A stretch of 64,000 bases of DNA from Blastococcus sp. TF02A-26 (GTDB lineage: Bacteria; Actinomycetota; Actinomycetes; Mycobacteriales; Geodermatophilaceae), in assembly GCF_003319125.1 (NCBI RefSeq), contig NZ_QOHG01000019.1, positions 1 to 64,000 of the forward strand, given 5' to 3'. A program made the translations under genes and the position numbers. The notes beneath the pieces are model-generated. The model searched no databases. It saw only the letters and a list, made by a program, of their open reading frames with translations, and was not told where the DNA came from. This document shows, piece by piece, positions 7,969 through 16,626 of the stretch; position 1 is the stretch's first letter, and the number at the start of each line of letters is the position of its first letter.

Positions 7969-8476
7969 ACCTTCCGGCGACCGCAGCGCCCCAGCGGCGC
8001 TGACTGCGGCGGCAACGTAACGCCACCGGACCGTCCGGTTACGTATCCGACACCCACTGCGGGGCGGATGGGGACGCGCGTGACCAGAGTGTGACCCACC
8101 GCGGCCGGCGTCTCGTTAGTTCTTGACCGGCGACGGACGTGGCCGACCGCAGCCGCTGTCACATCCTGGACTCAACCATCGGCACATGCTGGCGCTTTCT
8201 GCCATCACCGACGATCCCGAACGGGTCGGCCGGCCGCTCCAACGTGCAGCACCGGATGCCCGCCCACAGGACCAGCGACGCCGGTCGCCGCTGCAGCGAC
8301 GATCGCAACGTCCCCTCCGGCAAGCTTCTCGCCGATCAGCCGGCCGCGCGTGATCCGGCTGCATAGCGGCGTCCCACGCGGCGACGCCCACCGCACACGC
8401 AACACGCGTCCCCGCACCGTCAGTCCATAGCGGCGAGCGATCCCCACGGCCACAGACCCGGCGCACACCGCGGTGG
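7969..8476. other. 508-bp stretch without a supported gene
   Basis: The first 60 bp continue the sortase frame without a start codon. Beyond that, short open frames exist on both strands, including one on the minus strand around 8205-8468, but none has a recognisable domain or good start. I see no clear promoter or repeat. Confidence 0.45.
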
Positions 8477-11287
8477 TCAGCCGTCAGCCAGTCCGAGCAG
8501 CTGTCGAAGTCGGGCCGGGCGAAGACCGAAGGCCCCGCTGGCCGGGTCGATCTCGGGGAAGCCGGCGATCAGCCGGGCGAGTTCGTCCCGACGAGTGGGG
8601 TCGGCGGCGGCCTGCCGCGGGGTCAGGCCACCCAGCGCCGGCACCTGCTCGTCGCACCAACGGCGCTCATGCCGGTCGAGCAGCTCAAGCAGCGCCTCCG
8701 CCGGCACCTGGGCGGGTGACGTCGCTGCTGCAGAGAAGTTCGATGATGGGGAGTCGCTCTGCCGCAGTGGTTGGCGCTGCTCGCTCAGCAGCTGCAGGTC
8801 AGGAAGCGCGGCACGCAGGTCGGCAAGGACGGCGTCCAGCCGCGACTCGGACATGGTGTGCACGCTGAGCGTGTCCCCGTTCAGCTGCACCCAGGCCCGG
8901 ACCGACCGCTCCACTCCCTCAGGGTCGTCCTCGGACGCGAACAGAGACACCCAGCCGTCGCCGTCCGACTCGTAGCGCTCATTGAGCGCGGACCGCGCGG
9001 CCCGCAGGTCGGGCACCCGGAGCTCGGCACGGCAGTCGGCCAGCGGATCACCGTCGCGCGTCGTCAACGTCGGCGGGCGCAACAACGCGGCCACACAACT
9101 GAGCAGCTCGTACCCGTCGTGCTCGTCGAGCACCTCCAGTAGTCCGGCTTCTGTACCCGGGGCCACCCGGAAGGCCGCGCCGACGCACTGGTGGGTCTGC
9201 CCGTCGGGCACCATGCGCACGCACAACAGCTGACCGGGCTCGGCCGCCTCGCTGAAGGTGTGTTCACGGACCGCGATGCGATCGCCCGTGCGCAAGTCGC
9301 GGACGGTCACCTCGCGGCCCGGGACGGCGTCGAGCACTTCGACCACGGTGCGCTCGCAGAGCAGCCATGCCGAGATCAGCATCGCCTCGTCGTCGGGCAA
9401 CAGCCGACCGCGGTCGGTGAGGAAGCGCTGCAGCCAGCCGTCCTCGTGCAGTACCACGTCGATGACCAGTGGGTCGAACATCGCCGACTCAAAGGCTTCC
9501 TCATCGTCGGCTGCGTCCCCGAGCAATGTGAGCGCATGGTCGGCGATGACCGACTCAACCGCTCCGCCGCGGCGCTGCAGATAGGCCAGCGTCTTGCGGC
9601 GCAGCCAGCTGGTCCGTTCGGGCAGCGGCGGCAACTCGGCGGGCCGGCCCAGGTGGCAGTGCTTGTACTTGCGTCCCGACCCGCACCAGCAGGGCTCGTT
9701 GCGACCCAGCCTCGGGATGTCGTCGGCCGGCGTCTCGAACTGCTCCGCCATGGCCAGGTCCGCGCTGTCCTCAGCAGTGAGCCCGAGACGCCGCCAGCCG
9801 GCGGCTGCGGCCGCGGCATGGCCACGGTCGAACTCGTACCAGGCCAGCCGGTCTTCCGCGGCCGGCCACCCGGGGTCGGCCCGCACCGCCGACCGCAGCA
9901 GCGACTCCGCCTCCTCGACCGCCCCCCTCCGCTCTGCGGCCACCGCGGCCAGCCAGTGCGCCACCGCCCGCTCCCGCGGCCGTGACGCTCGAGCCGTCAG
10001 CCGCCCGGCCAGCGCCGCGCACTCAGCGACCCGCATCGGGTCGTCGTCCGTGCCGAACAGCTCGTCGGCGACCACCTCGAGGACCGCGAGGTCGTACAGC
10101 AGCTCCAGCAGCTCGTGCGCCGCCGACGCGTCAGGCAGCCCGGTGTCGATGAGAGTCAGCGCCCGCAGCGCGGACAGCGCCATCGCTCCGGTGCCCAGCC
10201 GGTCGAACACCCGCCGGGACCGATCGGCGAGGCGGGCCTGCTCCCACACCGACTCCTCGTGGGCGAGGTAGTCCCCTCGCTGCTCCAGCCCCGCGGCGGC
10301 GGCCAGCTCGGACAGCGGCGGCGCCGGGCGGGTGAACGCGCCCCGGTCGGCGGCGAGCACCGCCAGGAGCAGCTCCTCGAAAGCAACCGGCAGCCACGGC
10401 TCCTCGACGGTCGCGTCGTACGCGGCACGGATGGCTGCCACCAACGCTGGTTCGGCCTCGGGTTGCTCGGTGAGCACGGTCCGCTCGACCGCTCCGTCGG
10501 ACCGCACCTGCACCGCGAGCAGCGAACCTGGCGCCGCCGCTGCCAGCCAGCCCTCCGGGCCCCACCACCGCCGGATGCCGTCCTCACCCCGGTAGTCGTG
10601 CACTCGCGACCCGTCCAGCTGCAGCGGCCTGAGCCGGTCCAGGCCCGGCAGATCGGCGGCGGCCAGCACTCCGGTGCGTTGCTCGTCCTCGGTCAGCCGG
10701 TGGGTGAGCACGACATTCTCCACCAGCGACGGGACATGCACCATGAGGTCACCGGCCAGCAGCGCTACCGGCCCGTCCTCGTCGAGGAGGTGGTCGCTGA
10801 CGCGGTCCAACAAGGTCTCAGTCAGCGGATCGTCGACAGACAGCCCCAGCCGCTCAGCGACCATCCGGTCGACCTCGTCGGCAGCGACCGGCTGCCGCTC
10901 CCCCACCACCTCGATGATCGCCGCCTCCACCCGTGCGCCGGACGGAAGCGGCAAGCGTCCGAGTGCCGCGACGTAGCTCTGCCGATCGAACTCGGCGTCG
11001 TCGCCGACCGCGGCGAGAACCTCAGCGCTCAGCGCCAACCGAAGCTGACGGTGCACCTCCGACGAGCCCATCCCGGAGCCGAGCAACCGACGGACGGTCG
11101 CCCACACCTCCGGCGGGTCGTCCTCGGCCACCTGCCGGGCCAGCATGTCGTCAAGGAACGACCGGAGCGCCGCCGGCCCCGGGCCCTCGTCCGAGTCCCG
11201 CGCGTCCGCCGCGGCCAGGAACGAGGCTCGCTCTGCATCCACCCACCCGATGCTAGGAGGCGAGTCCCGGGCCGCCGTCGCCCTCAC
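8477..11287 (-). CDS. large SEC-C motif protein, function unknown
   Basis: A 936-residue protein. Near residues 527-544 it carries the SEC-C zinc-binding motif, NEPCWCGSGRKYKHCH, first known from the SecA tail. The N-terminal half is helical with tetratricopeptide-like alanine-rich helices (for example HWLAAVAAERRGAVEEAESL). The C-terminal end, GGLTPRQAAADPTRRDELARL, resembles the tail found in other long SEC-C proteins and the MbcA/ParS type domain. No membrane segment is seen. The GTG at 11287 is the longest start but has no clear ribosome site; the GTG 15 codons later is possible. Four AGTCCGCA repeats lie 47-85 bp upstream. It stands alone, and its role is unknown. Confidence 0.75.
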   Translation of the reverse strand: MRATAARDSPPSIGWVDAERASFLAAADARDSDEGPGPAALRSFLDDMLARQVAEDDPPEVWATVRRLLGSGMGSSEVHRQLRLALSAEVLAAVGDDAEFDRQSYVAALGRLPLPSGARVEAAIIEVVGERQPVAADEVDRMVAERLGLSVDDPLTETLLDRVSDHLLDEDGPVALLAGDLMVHVPSLVENVVLTHRLTEDEQRTGVLAAADLPGLDRLRPLQLDGSRVHDYRGEDGIRRWWGPEGWLAAAAPGSLLAVQVRSDGAVERTVLTEQPEAEPALVAAIRAAYDATVEEPWLPVAFEELLLAVLAADRGAFTRPAPPLSELAAAAGLEQRGDYLAHEESVWEQARLADRSRRVFDRLGTGAMALSALRALTLIDTGLPDASAAHELLELLYDLAVLEVVADELFGTDDDPMRVAECAALAGRLTARASRPRERAVAHWLAAVAAERRGAVEEAESLLRSAVRADPGWPAAEDRLAWYEFDRGHAAAAAAGWRRLGLTAEDSADLAMAEQFETPADDIPRLGRNEPCWCGSGRKYKHCHLGRPAELPPLPERTSWLRRKTLAYLQRRGGAVESVIADHALTLLGDAADDEEAFESAMFDPLVIDVVLHEDGWLQRFLTDRGRLLPDDEAMLISAWLLCERTVVEVLDAVPGREVTVRDLRTGDRIAVREHTFSEAAEPGQLLCVRMVPDGQTHQCVGAAFRVAPGTEAGLLEVLDEHDGYELLSCVAALLRPPTLTTRDGDPLADCRAELRVPDLRAARSALNERYESDGDGWVSLFASEDDPEGVERSVRAWVQLNGDTLSVHTMSESRLDAVLADLRAALPDLQLLSEQRQPLRQSDSPSSNFSAAATSPAQVPAEALLELLDRHERRWCDEQVPALGGLTPRQAAADPTRRDELARLIAGFPEIDPASGAFGLRPARLRQLLGLADG

Positions 11288-11333
11288 GAGCCGGCCTGTC
11301 CGCCGCCAATCCGGGGACGGTTAACCCTCGTTC

Positions 11334-11372
11334 AGTCCGCACACAGTCCGCAGAGTCCGCAGAAAGTCCGCA
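11334..11372. promoter_or_regulatory. four AGTCCGCA repeats at helical-turn spacing
   Basis: AGTCCGCA occurs at 11334-11341, 11345-11352, 11354-11361 and 11365-11372, at 11, 9 and 11 bp intervals, so all copies face nearly the same side of the helix. They lie just upstream of the SEC-C gene on the minus strand. This is the pattern of an operator array for a cooperatively binding regulator. Confidence 0.5.
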
Positions 11373-11506
11373 ATTCAGCCAGTCCCGACCGACATCCATC
11401 GACTGTTCCCAACGACATATGCGCTGGTCAAGGCCCGAAGGCGGTGATTGCCATAGGCAACCAACGACCACTGATCAATTCGACAACTACCGCTGAGTCG
11501 CCGGCC

Positions 11507-11534
11507 GGCGGGCGCCCCGGCCGGGGCGCCCGCC
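11507..11534 (-). terminator. 28-bp perfect palindrome behind the SGNH hydrolase gene
   Basis: GGCGGGCGCCCCGG is followed directly by its reverse complement CCGGGGCGCCCGCC. It begins 3 nt after the stop codon of the hydrolase gene, and is likely a terminator despite lacking a T tract. Confidence 0.6.
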
Positions 11535-11537
11535 CGG

Positions 11538-12314
11538 TCAGGCCAGCGGCGCGGCGCCGGCCGGCACCGGCGTGACCGGCACCCAGTCCCGGTGCTTGCC
11601 GGTGCGCGCGTCCCCGGAGGACCGGCCGCGCAGGTGCCGGCCCACCCACGGGAGCACGTGCTCGCGGTAGTACCTGGCCTCGGCCAGCACCCGCCGGCGC
11701 GGCTCGGGGCCGGGGTCGACCGCCGCGGCGGCCACGTCGTGCCCGAGCGCGGCCAGCACCAGGGAGGCCACCCGGCGGTGTCCGGGCGGCCCGAGGTGCA
11801 GCCGGTCGGGGGACCAGTAGTCGGCCCGGTGCAGCTCGGTGTCGGCGAAGGCGTTCACGAACGTCACCTCGTACCGGGCCGCCAGCTGCTCGAGGTCGTC
11901 GGTCAGCCGGGCGGCCCGCCGGCGTACGGTCCGGCCGAAGGGGAGCCGGTCCGAGGGGTCCGCGCCGCTGATGAGCACCAGCCGGACGCCGGCGTCCACC
12001 ACCCGGCGGACCGCCTCCTCGGTGAGCTCCATCAGCCGCCCCGGGTCGACCCCGGGCCGCATGAGGTCGTTGCCGCCGCCGTTGAAGGTCAGCAGCGTGG
12101 GCGCGGGGTCCAGCGCCAGCGCCGCGGGGACCTGCTCGGTGACGATCGGCCCGAGCAGCCGCCCGCGGACGGCGAGGTTGGCGTACTCGACCGCCTCCCC
12201 CGACGCGGCGGCGAGCCCGCCCGCGACCAGGTCCGCCCATCCCCGGACACCGCCGTCGGGCAGCTCGTCGCCGACGCCCTCCGTGAAGCTGTCCCCCACC
12301 GCCACGTACCGCAC
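11538..12314 (-). CDS. SGNH/GDSL-type hydrolase
   Basis: A 258-residue esterase-fold protein. All SGNH blocks are visible: block I GDSFTEG with nucleophile S9, block II glycine in NLAVRG, block III asparagine in FNGGGNDL, and block V SPDRLHLG with the D and H of the catalytic triad near residues 168-171. There is no signal peptide, so it is probably cytoplasmic, acting on an unknown acyl ester. The GTG start is preceded by GGGAGGAG at close range. It lies 38 bp downstream of htpX on the same strand and may be cotranscribed with it, ending at the palindrome at 11507-11534. Confidence 0.88.
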   Translation of the reverse strand: MRYVAVGDSFTEGVGDELPDGGVRGWADLVAGGLAAASGEAVEYANLAVRGRLLGPIVTEQVPAALALDPAPTLLTFNGGGNDLMRPGVDPGRLMELTEEAVRRVVDAGVRLVLISGADPSDRLPFGRTVRRRAARLTDDLEQLAARYEVTFVNAFADTELHRADYWSPDRLHLGPPGHRRVASLVLAALGHDVAAAAVDPGPEPRRRVLAEARYYREHVLPWVGRHLRGRSSGDARTGKHRDWVPVTPVPAGAAPLA

Positions 12315-12352
12315 AGCACTCCTCCCGTCGTCTGCGTCGGGAGGTTAGGCGG

Positions 12353-13231
12353 CTACCCCTGGCCCTGCTCCCGCGCCATCTGCTCGAGCCGGGCGATGCG
12401 CTCGGCCATCGGGGGGTGGGTGGAGAACATCGACGCCAGGCCCTGGCCGCGGAACGGGTTGGCGATCATCAGGTGGCTCTGGGTCACCAGCCGGTCGTCC
12501 TGCGGCAGCGGCCGCGCGCCGGCGCCCCGCTCGATCTTCCGCAGCGCCGAGGCGAGGGCGAGCGGGTCCTGCGACAGCTGCGCCCCGGTGGCGTCGGCCT
12601 GGTACTCGCGGCTGCGGCTGACCGCCATCTGCACGAGCCCGGCGGCCACCGGGCCGAGGAACACCAGCAGCAGACCGCCGAGGGCGTTGCCGCCGCCCCG
12701 GTCGTCCTCGGACCGGCCACCGAACAGCGACGCGAACATCGCCATGTGCGCCAGGTAGGTGATCACCGTGGCCATGGCGCCGGCCACCGAGCTGATCAGG
12801 ATGTCGCGGTTGTAGACGTGGGAGAGCTCGTGGGCGAGCACCCCGCGCAGCTCCCGCCGGTCGAGCAGCTCGAGGATGCCCTGGGTGCAGCAGACCGCGG
12901 CGTTGCGCGGGTTGCGCCCGGTGGCGAACGCGTTCGGCTGGTCGGTGGGGCTGACGTACAGCCGGGGCATGGGCTGGCGGGCCTCGGTCGCGAGGTCGCG
13001 GACCATCGCGTAGAGCTGCGGCGCCTGCGTCTCGGTCACGGGGAAGGCCCGCATCGAGCGCAGCGCGAGCTTGTCGGAGTTGAAGTAGGCGTAACCGTTC
13101 ACGGCCAGCGCGATCAGCAGGGCGACGAACAGCCCGCCCCGGCCGCCGATGAGCGCGCCGGCGACGAGGATGAGCCCGCCCATGAGGCCCAGCAGCAGGG
13201 CCGTCTTCAGCGCGTTGTTCCAGCGGTGCAC
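12353..13231 (-). CDS. htpX: membrane zinc metalloprotease HtpX
   Basis: A 292-residue M48 protease that degrades damaged membrane proteins. It has an N-terminal pair of membrane helices ([20 protein letters not shown] and the segment after it). The zinc site is LAHELSH (about residues 129-135), and the third ligand is the glutamate of SREYQAD (about 207). The GTG at 13231 gives the usual family start, (M)[10 protein letters not shown], and the usual length. The frame stays open for another 59 codons upstream, but that part is low-complexity and covers the divergent promoter region shared with korA. It is likely the first gene of a short unit with the SGNH hydrolase. Confidence 0.93.
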   Translation of the reverse strand: MHRWNNALKTALLLGLMGGLILVAGALIGGRGGLFVALLIALAVNGYAYFNSDKLALRSMRAFPVTETQAPQLYAMVRDLATEARQPMPRLYVSPTDQPNAFATGRNPRNAAVCCTQGILELLDRRELRGVLAHELSHVYNRDILISSVAGAMATVITYLAHMAMFASLFGGRSEDDRGGGNALGGLLLVFLGPVAAGLVQMAVSRSREYQADATGAQLSQDPLALASALRKIERGAGARPLPQDDRLVTQSHLMIANPFRGQGLASMFSTHPPMAERIARLEQMAREQGQG

Positions 13232-13354
13232 GACCGGCTCAACGTGGCCGGTGGGGGCGCCGTTCCCGGGTTCCCCCGGGGGGTCGGGAATGCGACGGCC
13301 CCGGGCCGCCGTTTCCAGACGGACCGCGCGCGAAACCGCCCCGCCATCTCGCAG

Positions 13355-13410
13355 TACGTGACAGGATCTCGTCATACGCGACAGGGCGGTAGGAGTGTGC
13401 GATTCCACAC
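13355..13410. promoter_or_regulatory. repeat cluster between htpX and korA
   Basis: TACGTGACAGG (13355-13365) and TACGCGACAGG (13375-13385) are direct repeats exactly 20 bp apart, two helical turns. Next comes an inverted repeat, GTGTG-N6-CACAC (13395-13410). Both lie in the 229-bp divergent intergenic region, 51-106 bp upstream of korA, and could hold operators for korA, htpX or both. Confidence 0.4.
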
Positions 13411-13460
13411 CCCCTGTTCGTCACGTCCACGTAACCTCGCCCGGTGGAGGTAGACCACTG

Positions 13461-15422
13461 ATGACTGCGACCGACCCGGCTGTGACGGCGGGCAGCTCGG
13501 CCCCCGGCGGACTCGTGAAGAGCGTCGTCGAACTCGACCGCGTGGTGATCCGGCTCGCCGGCGACTCCGGCGACGGGATGCAGCTGACCGGCAACCGCTT
13601 CACCAGCGAGACCGCGTCCTTCGGCAACGACCTGTCGACGCTGCCCAACTTCCCCGCCGAGATCCGGGCCCCCACGGGGACCCTGCCGGGCGTCAGCTCC
13701 TTCCAGCTGCACTTCGCCGACCACGACATCATGACGCCGGGTGACGCCCCCGACGTCCTCGTGGCGATGAACCCGGCGGCGCTCAAGGCCAACCTGGCCG
13801 ACCTGCCCGGCGGTGGCCTGCTCATCCTCGACGCCGACGAGTTCACCCCCCGCAACCTCGCGAAGGTCGGTTACGCGACCAACCCGATCGAGGACGGGTC
13901 GCTCGAGGGCTGGCAGACCGTCAGCGTGCCGCTGACCAGCATGACGCTGGACGCGCTGGCCGACTCCGGTCTCGGCAAGAAGGAGGCCGAGCGGAGCAAG
14001 AACATGTTCACGCTCGGCCTGCTGTCGTGGATGTACCACCGGCCGACCGAGGGCACCATCCGCTTCCTCGAGCGCCAGTTCCGCCGCAAGCCCGAGATCG
14101 CCGCGGCCAACATCGCCGCCTTCCGGGCCGGCTACAACTACGGCGAGACCACCGAGGCGTTCGCGGTCTCCTACGAGATCAAGCCCGCGCCGATGGCGCC
14201 GGGGAAGTACCGCAACATCTCCGGCAACCAGGCGCTGTCGCTCGGCCTGGTCGCGGCCGCCAAGCGCTCCGGCCTGCCGCTGTTCCTCGGCGCCTACCCG
14301 ATCACCCCGGCGTCGGACATCCTCCACGAGCTGTCCAAGCACAAGGCGTTCGGCATCCGGACCTTCCAGGCCGAGGACGAGATCGCCGGCATCGCGTCGG
14401 CGATCGGCGCCTCGTTCGGCGGAGCGCTGGGTGTCACCACGACGTCCGGGCCCGGGGTCTCGCTGAAGTCCGAGGCGCTGGCGCTGGCGATCATGACCGA
14501 GCTGCCGCTCGTCGTCGTCGACGTCCAGCGCGGTGGGCCGTCCACCGGCCTGCCGACCAAGACCGAGCAGTCGGACCTGCTGCAGGCCATGTTCGGTCGC
14601 AACGGCGAGGCCCCGCTGGCGGTCATCGCCCCCCGCTCCCCCGGTGACTGCTTCGACGCGGCCATCGAGGCGGCGCGGATCGCGATCACCTACCGAACCC
14701 CGGTGATGCTGCTGTCCGACGGCTACCTCGCCAACGGCGCCGAGCCCTGGCAGGTCCCCTCGTCCGAGGACCTGCCCGACCTCACCGGCGCCGTCGACTT
14801 CGCCACCGAGCCCAACGGCAGCACCGCCGACGGGACGCCTGAGTTCCTCCCCTACCTGCGGAACCCGGAGACGCTGGCCCGCCCCTGGGCCATCCCGGGG
14901 ACGGCGGGCATGCAGCACCGCATCGGTGGGCTGGAGAAGGCCGACAAGACCGGCAACATCTCCTACGACCCCGAGAACCACGACTTCATGACCCGCACCC
15001 GGCAGGCGAAGATCGACGGCATCGCCGCCTCGATCGGGCCCACCGACGTGGACGACCCGACGGGTGACGCGCGGGTCGCGGTCATCGGCTGGGGCTCGAC
15101 CTACGGGCCGATCGGCGCCGGCGTCCGCCGGGTCCGCCGCTCGGGTCGCAAGGTGGCCCAGATCCACCTGCGGCACCTCAACCCGTTCCCGGCCGACCTC
15201 GGTGAGGTCCTCGCCCGCTACGACCGGGTCGTGTGCCCCGAGATGAACCTCGGGCAGCTCGCCCTGCTGCTGCGGGCGAAGTACCTCGTCGACATCCAGA
15301 GCCACACGCAGGTGCGCGGGCTGCCCTTCCGGGCCGCCGAGCTCGCCGCCGTGATCCAGGACGTCATCGACTCCACCAGCGGCGCACCTCTGGCCGCCGA
15401 CCCCACCGGAGGCGGGGAATGA
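13461..15422 (+). CDS. korA: 2-oxoacid:ferredoxin oxidoreductase, alpha (gamma-alpha fused) subunit
   Basis: A 653-residue KorA-type subunit. With KorB it converts 2-oxoglutarate and CoA to succinyl-CoA and CO2 while reducing ferredoxin, an oxygen-tolerant alternative to the dehydrogenase complex in actinobacteria. The N-terminal gamma domain starts with RLAGDSGDGMQLTGNRFTSE. The alpha/pyrimidine domain begins near residue 260 with PLFLGAYPITPASDILHEL and continues with FQAEDEIAGIASAIGASFGG. The ATG at 13461 has GGAGG 10 nt upstream. The stop overlaps the korB start by 4 nt, so the two are translationally coupled. The substrate is assigned from family similarity. Confidence 0.93.
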   Translation: MTATDPAVTAGSSAPGGLVKSVVELDRVVIRLAGDSGDGMQLTGNRFTSETASFGNDLSTLPNFPAEIRAPTGTLPGVSSFQLHFADHDIMTPGDAPDVLVAMNPAALKANLADLPGGGLLILDADEFTPRNLAKVGYATNPIEDGSLEGWQTVSVPLTSMTLDALADSGLGKKEAERSKNMFTLGLLSWMYHRPTEGTIRFLERQFRRKPEIAAANIAAFRAGYNYGETTEAFAVSYEIKPAPMAPGKYRNISGNQALSLGLVAAAKRSGLPLFLGAYPITPASDILHELSKHKAFGIRTFQAEDEIAGIASAIGASFGGALGVTTTSGPGVSLKSEALALAIMTELPLVVVDVQRGGPSTGLPTKTEQSDLLQAMFGRNGEAPLAVIAPRSPGDCFDAAIEAARIAITYRTPVMLLSDGYLANGAEPWQVPSSEDLPDLTGAVDFATEPNGSTADGTPEFLPYLRNPETLARPWAIPGTAGMQHRIGGLEKADKTGNISYDPENHDFMTRTRQAKIDGIAASIGPTDVDDPTGDARVAVIGWGSTYGPIGAGVRRVRRSGRKVAQIHLRHLNPFPADLGEVLARYDRVVCPEMNLGQLALLLRAKYLVDIQSHTQVRGLPFRAAELAAVIQDVIDSTSGAPLAADPTGGGE

Positions 15423-16522
15423 GCACCACCGACCACGTGCACGACCTCGGCATGCCCGCGGCCAACCCGATCGACGCCGCCGTCGCGGCCTCGGTCGCCA
15501 GCCAGGGCGAGAAGCAGACCGCTCTCAAGGCCAAGGACTTCAAGACCGACCAGGAGGTGCGCTGGTGCCCCGGGTGCGGTGACTACGTCATCCTCAACGC
15601 GGTCCAGAGCTTCCTGCCCAGCCTCGGCATCGCCCGCGAGGACATGGTCATCGTGTCCGGGATCGGCTGCTCCTCGCGCTTCCCGTACTACATGAACACC
15701 TACGGGATGCACTCGATCCACGGCCGCGCCCCGGCGATCGCCACCGGCCTGGCCGTCTCCCGGCCCGACCTGTCGGTCTGGGTCGTGACCGGTGACGGCG
15801 ACTCGCTGTCGATCGGCGGCAACCACCTGATCCACGCGCTGCGCCGCAACGTCAACATCACGATCCTGCTGTTCAACAACCGGATCTACGGGCTCACCAA
15901 GGGCCAGTACTCGCCGACGTCCGAGGTCGGCAAGGTCACCAAGTCCACGCCGATGGGCTCGCTGGACCACCCGTTCAACCCGGTCTCGCTGGCCATCGGC
16001 GCCGAGGCGACCTTCGTCGGCCGCGCCATGGACTCCGACCGCAAGGGCCTGACCGACGTGCTCCGTCAGGCGGCGGAGCACCAGGGCACCGCGCTGGTGG
16101 AGATCTACCAGAACTGCAACATCTTCAACGACGGTGCGTTCGACCTGCTCAAGGACCCGGCGACCGGCACCCAGTGGTCGATCCCGCTCGTCCACGGCGA
16201 GCCGCTGGTCTTCGGGGCCGACGGAGCGGCGTGCGTCGTCCGCGACGACCTCGGTGGGCTGCGCATCGCCGAGACCAACCAGGTCGACGCCTCGGACATC
16301 GTCGTCCACGACGCGCACCGCGAGGACTCCTCCTACGCCTACGCGCTGTCCCGGCTCTCCAGCCAGGACCTCCGCTACACGCCCATGGGCGTCTTCCGGT
16401 CGGTGCAGAAGCCGACCTACGACCGGATGATGTCCGAGCAGCTGGACGTGGCCGCCGCCGAGGGCAGCGACGACCTCGACGCGATCCTGGGCGGCAACGA
16501 CACCTGGACCGTCAGCGCCTGA
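15419..16522 (+). CDS. korB: 2-oxoacid:ferredoxin oxidoreductase, beta subunit
   Basis: A 367-residue thiamine diphosphate and 4Fe-4S subunit that partners KorA. Cluster cysteines are seen in VRWCPGCGDY and GIGCSSRFPY and later in IYQNCNIFND. The ThDP motif is GDGDSLSIGGNHLIHA followed by NITILLFNNRIYGLTKGQ. It starts at the ATG overlapping the korA stop (ATGA). A strong hairpin at 16582-16619 ends the unit. No ferredoxin gene is adjacent, so the electron carrier is encoded elsewhere. Confidence 0.94.
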   Translation: MSTTDHVHDLGMPAANPIDAAVAASVASQGEKQTALKAKDFKTDQEVRWCPGCGDYVILNAVQSFLPSLGIAREDMVIVSGIGCSSRFPYYMNTYGMHSIHGRAPAIATGLAVSRPDLSVWVVTGDGDSLSIGGNHLIHALRRNVNITILLFNNRIYGLTKGQYSPTSEVGKVTKSTPMGSLDHPFNPVSLAIGAEATFVGRAMDSDRKGLTDVLRQAAEHQGTALVEIYQNCNIFNDGAFDLLKDPATGTQWSIPLVHGEPLVFGADGAACVVRDDLGGLRIAETNQVDASDIVVHDAHREDSSYAYALSRLSSQDLRYTPMGVFRSVQKPTYDRMMSEQLDVAAAEGSDDLDAILGGNDTWTVSA

Positions 16523-16581
16523 CGAAGCACCCCTGCCCCCCACCCCTTCCGAGCTCGGGGCGGGACCCGGCAAGGGGCCGA

Positions 16582-16619
16582 ACAGGGCCCGTCCCCCTCA
16601 CGGGGGGGGCGGGCCCTGT
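16582..16619. terminator. bidirectional hairpin terminator between korB and the sugar dehydrogenase gene
   Basis: ACAGGGCCCG (16582-16591) pairs perfectly with CGGGCCCTGT (16610-16619), and inside it CCCCC pairs with the G run. The hairpin sits in the 104-bp convergent gap, so it can end both the korAB transcript and the long minus-strand respiratory transcript. Confidence 0.75.
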
Positions 16620-16626
16620 CGCGTTC

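Noticed and set aside
8205-8468. Minus-strand open frame of 87 codons with a hydrophobic middle
   Set aside because: No good start, no recognised family, and an overlapping frame is equally open; support too weak.
13232-13408. N-terminal 59-codon extension of HtpX
   Set aside because: Low complexity, not part of the family, and it would cover the divergent promoter; GTG 13231 gives the standard start.
13239-15305. Long open frame of 688 codons antisense to korA
   Set aside because: A mirror of the GC-rich korA codons: arginine/glycine/valine-rich with no domain, while the plus strand encodes a fully conserved KorA.
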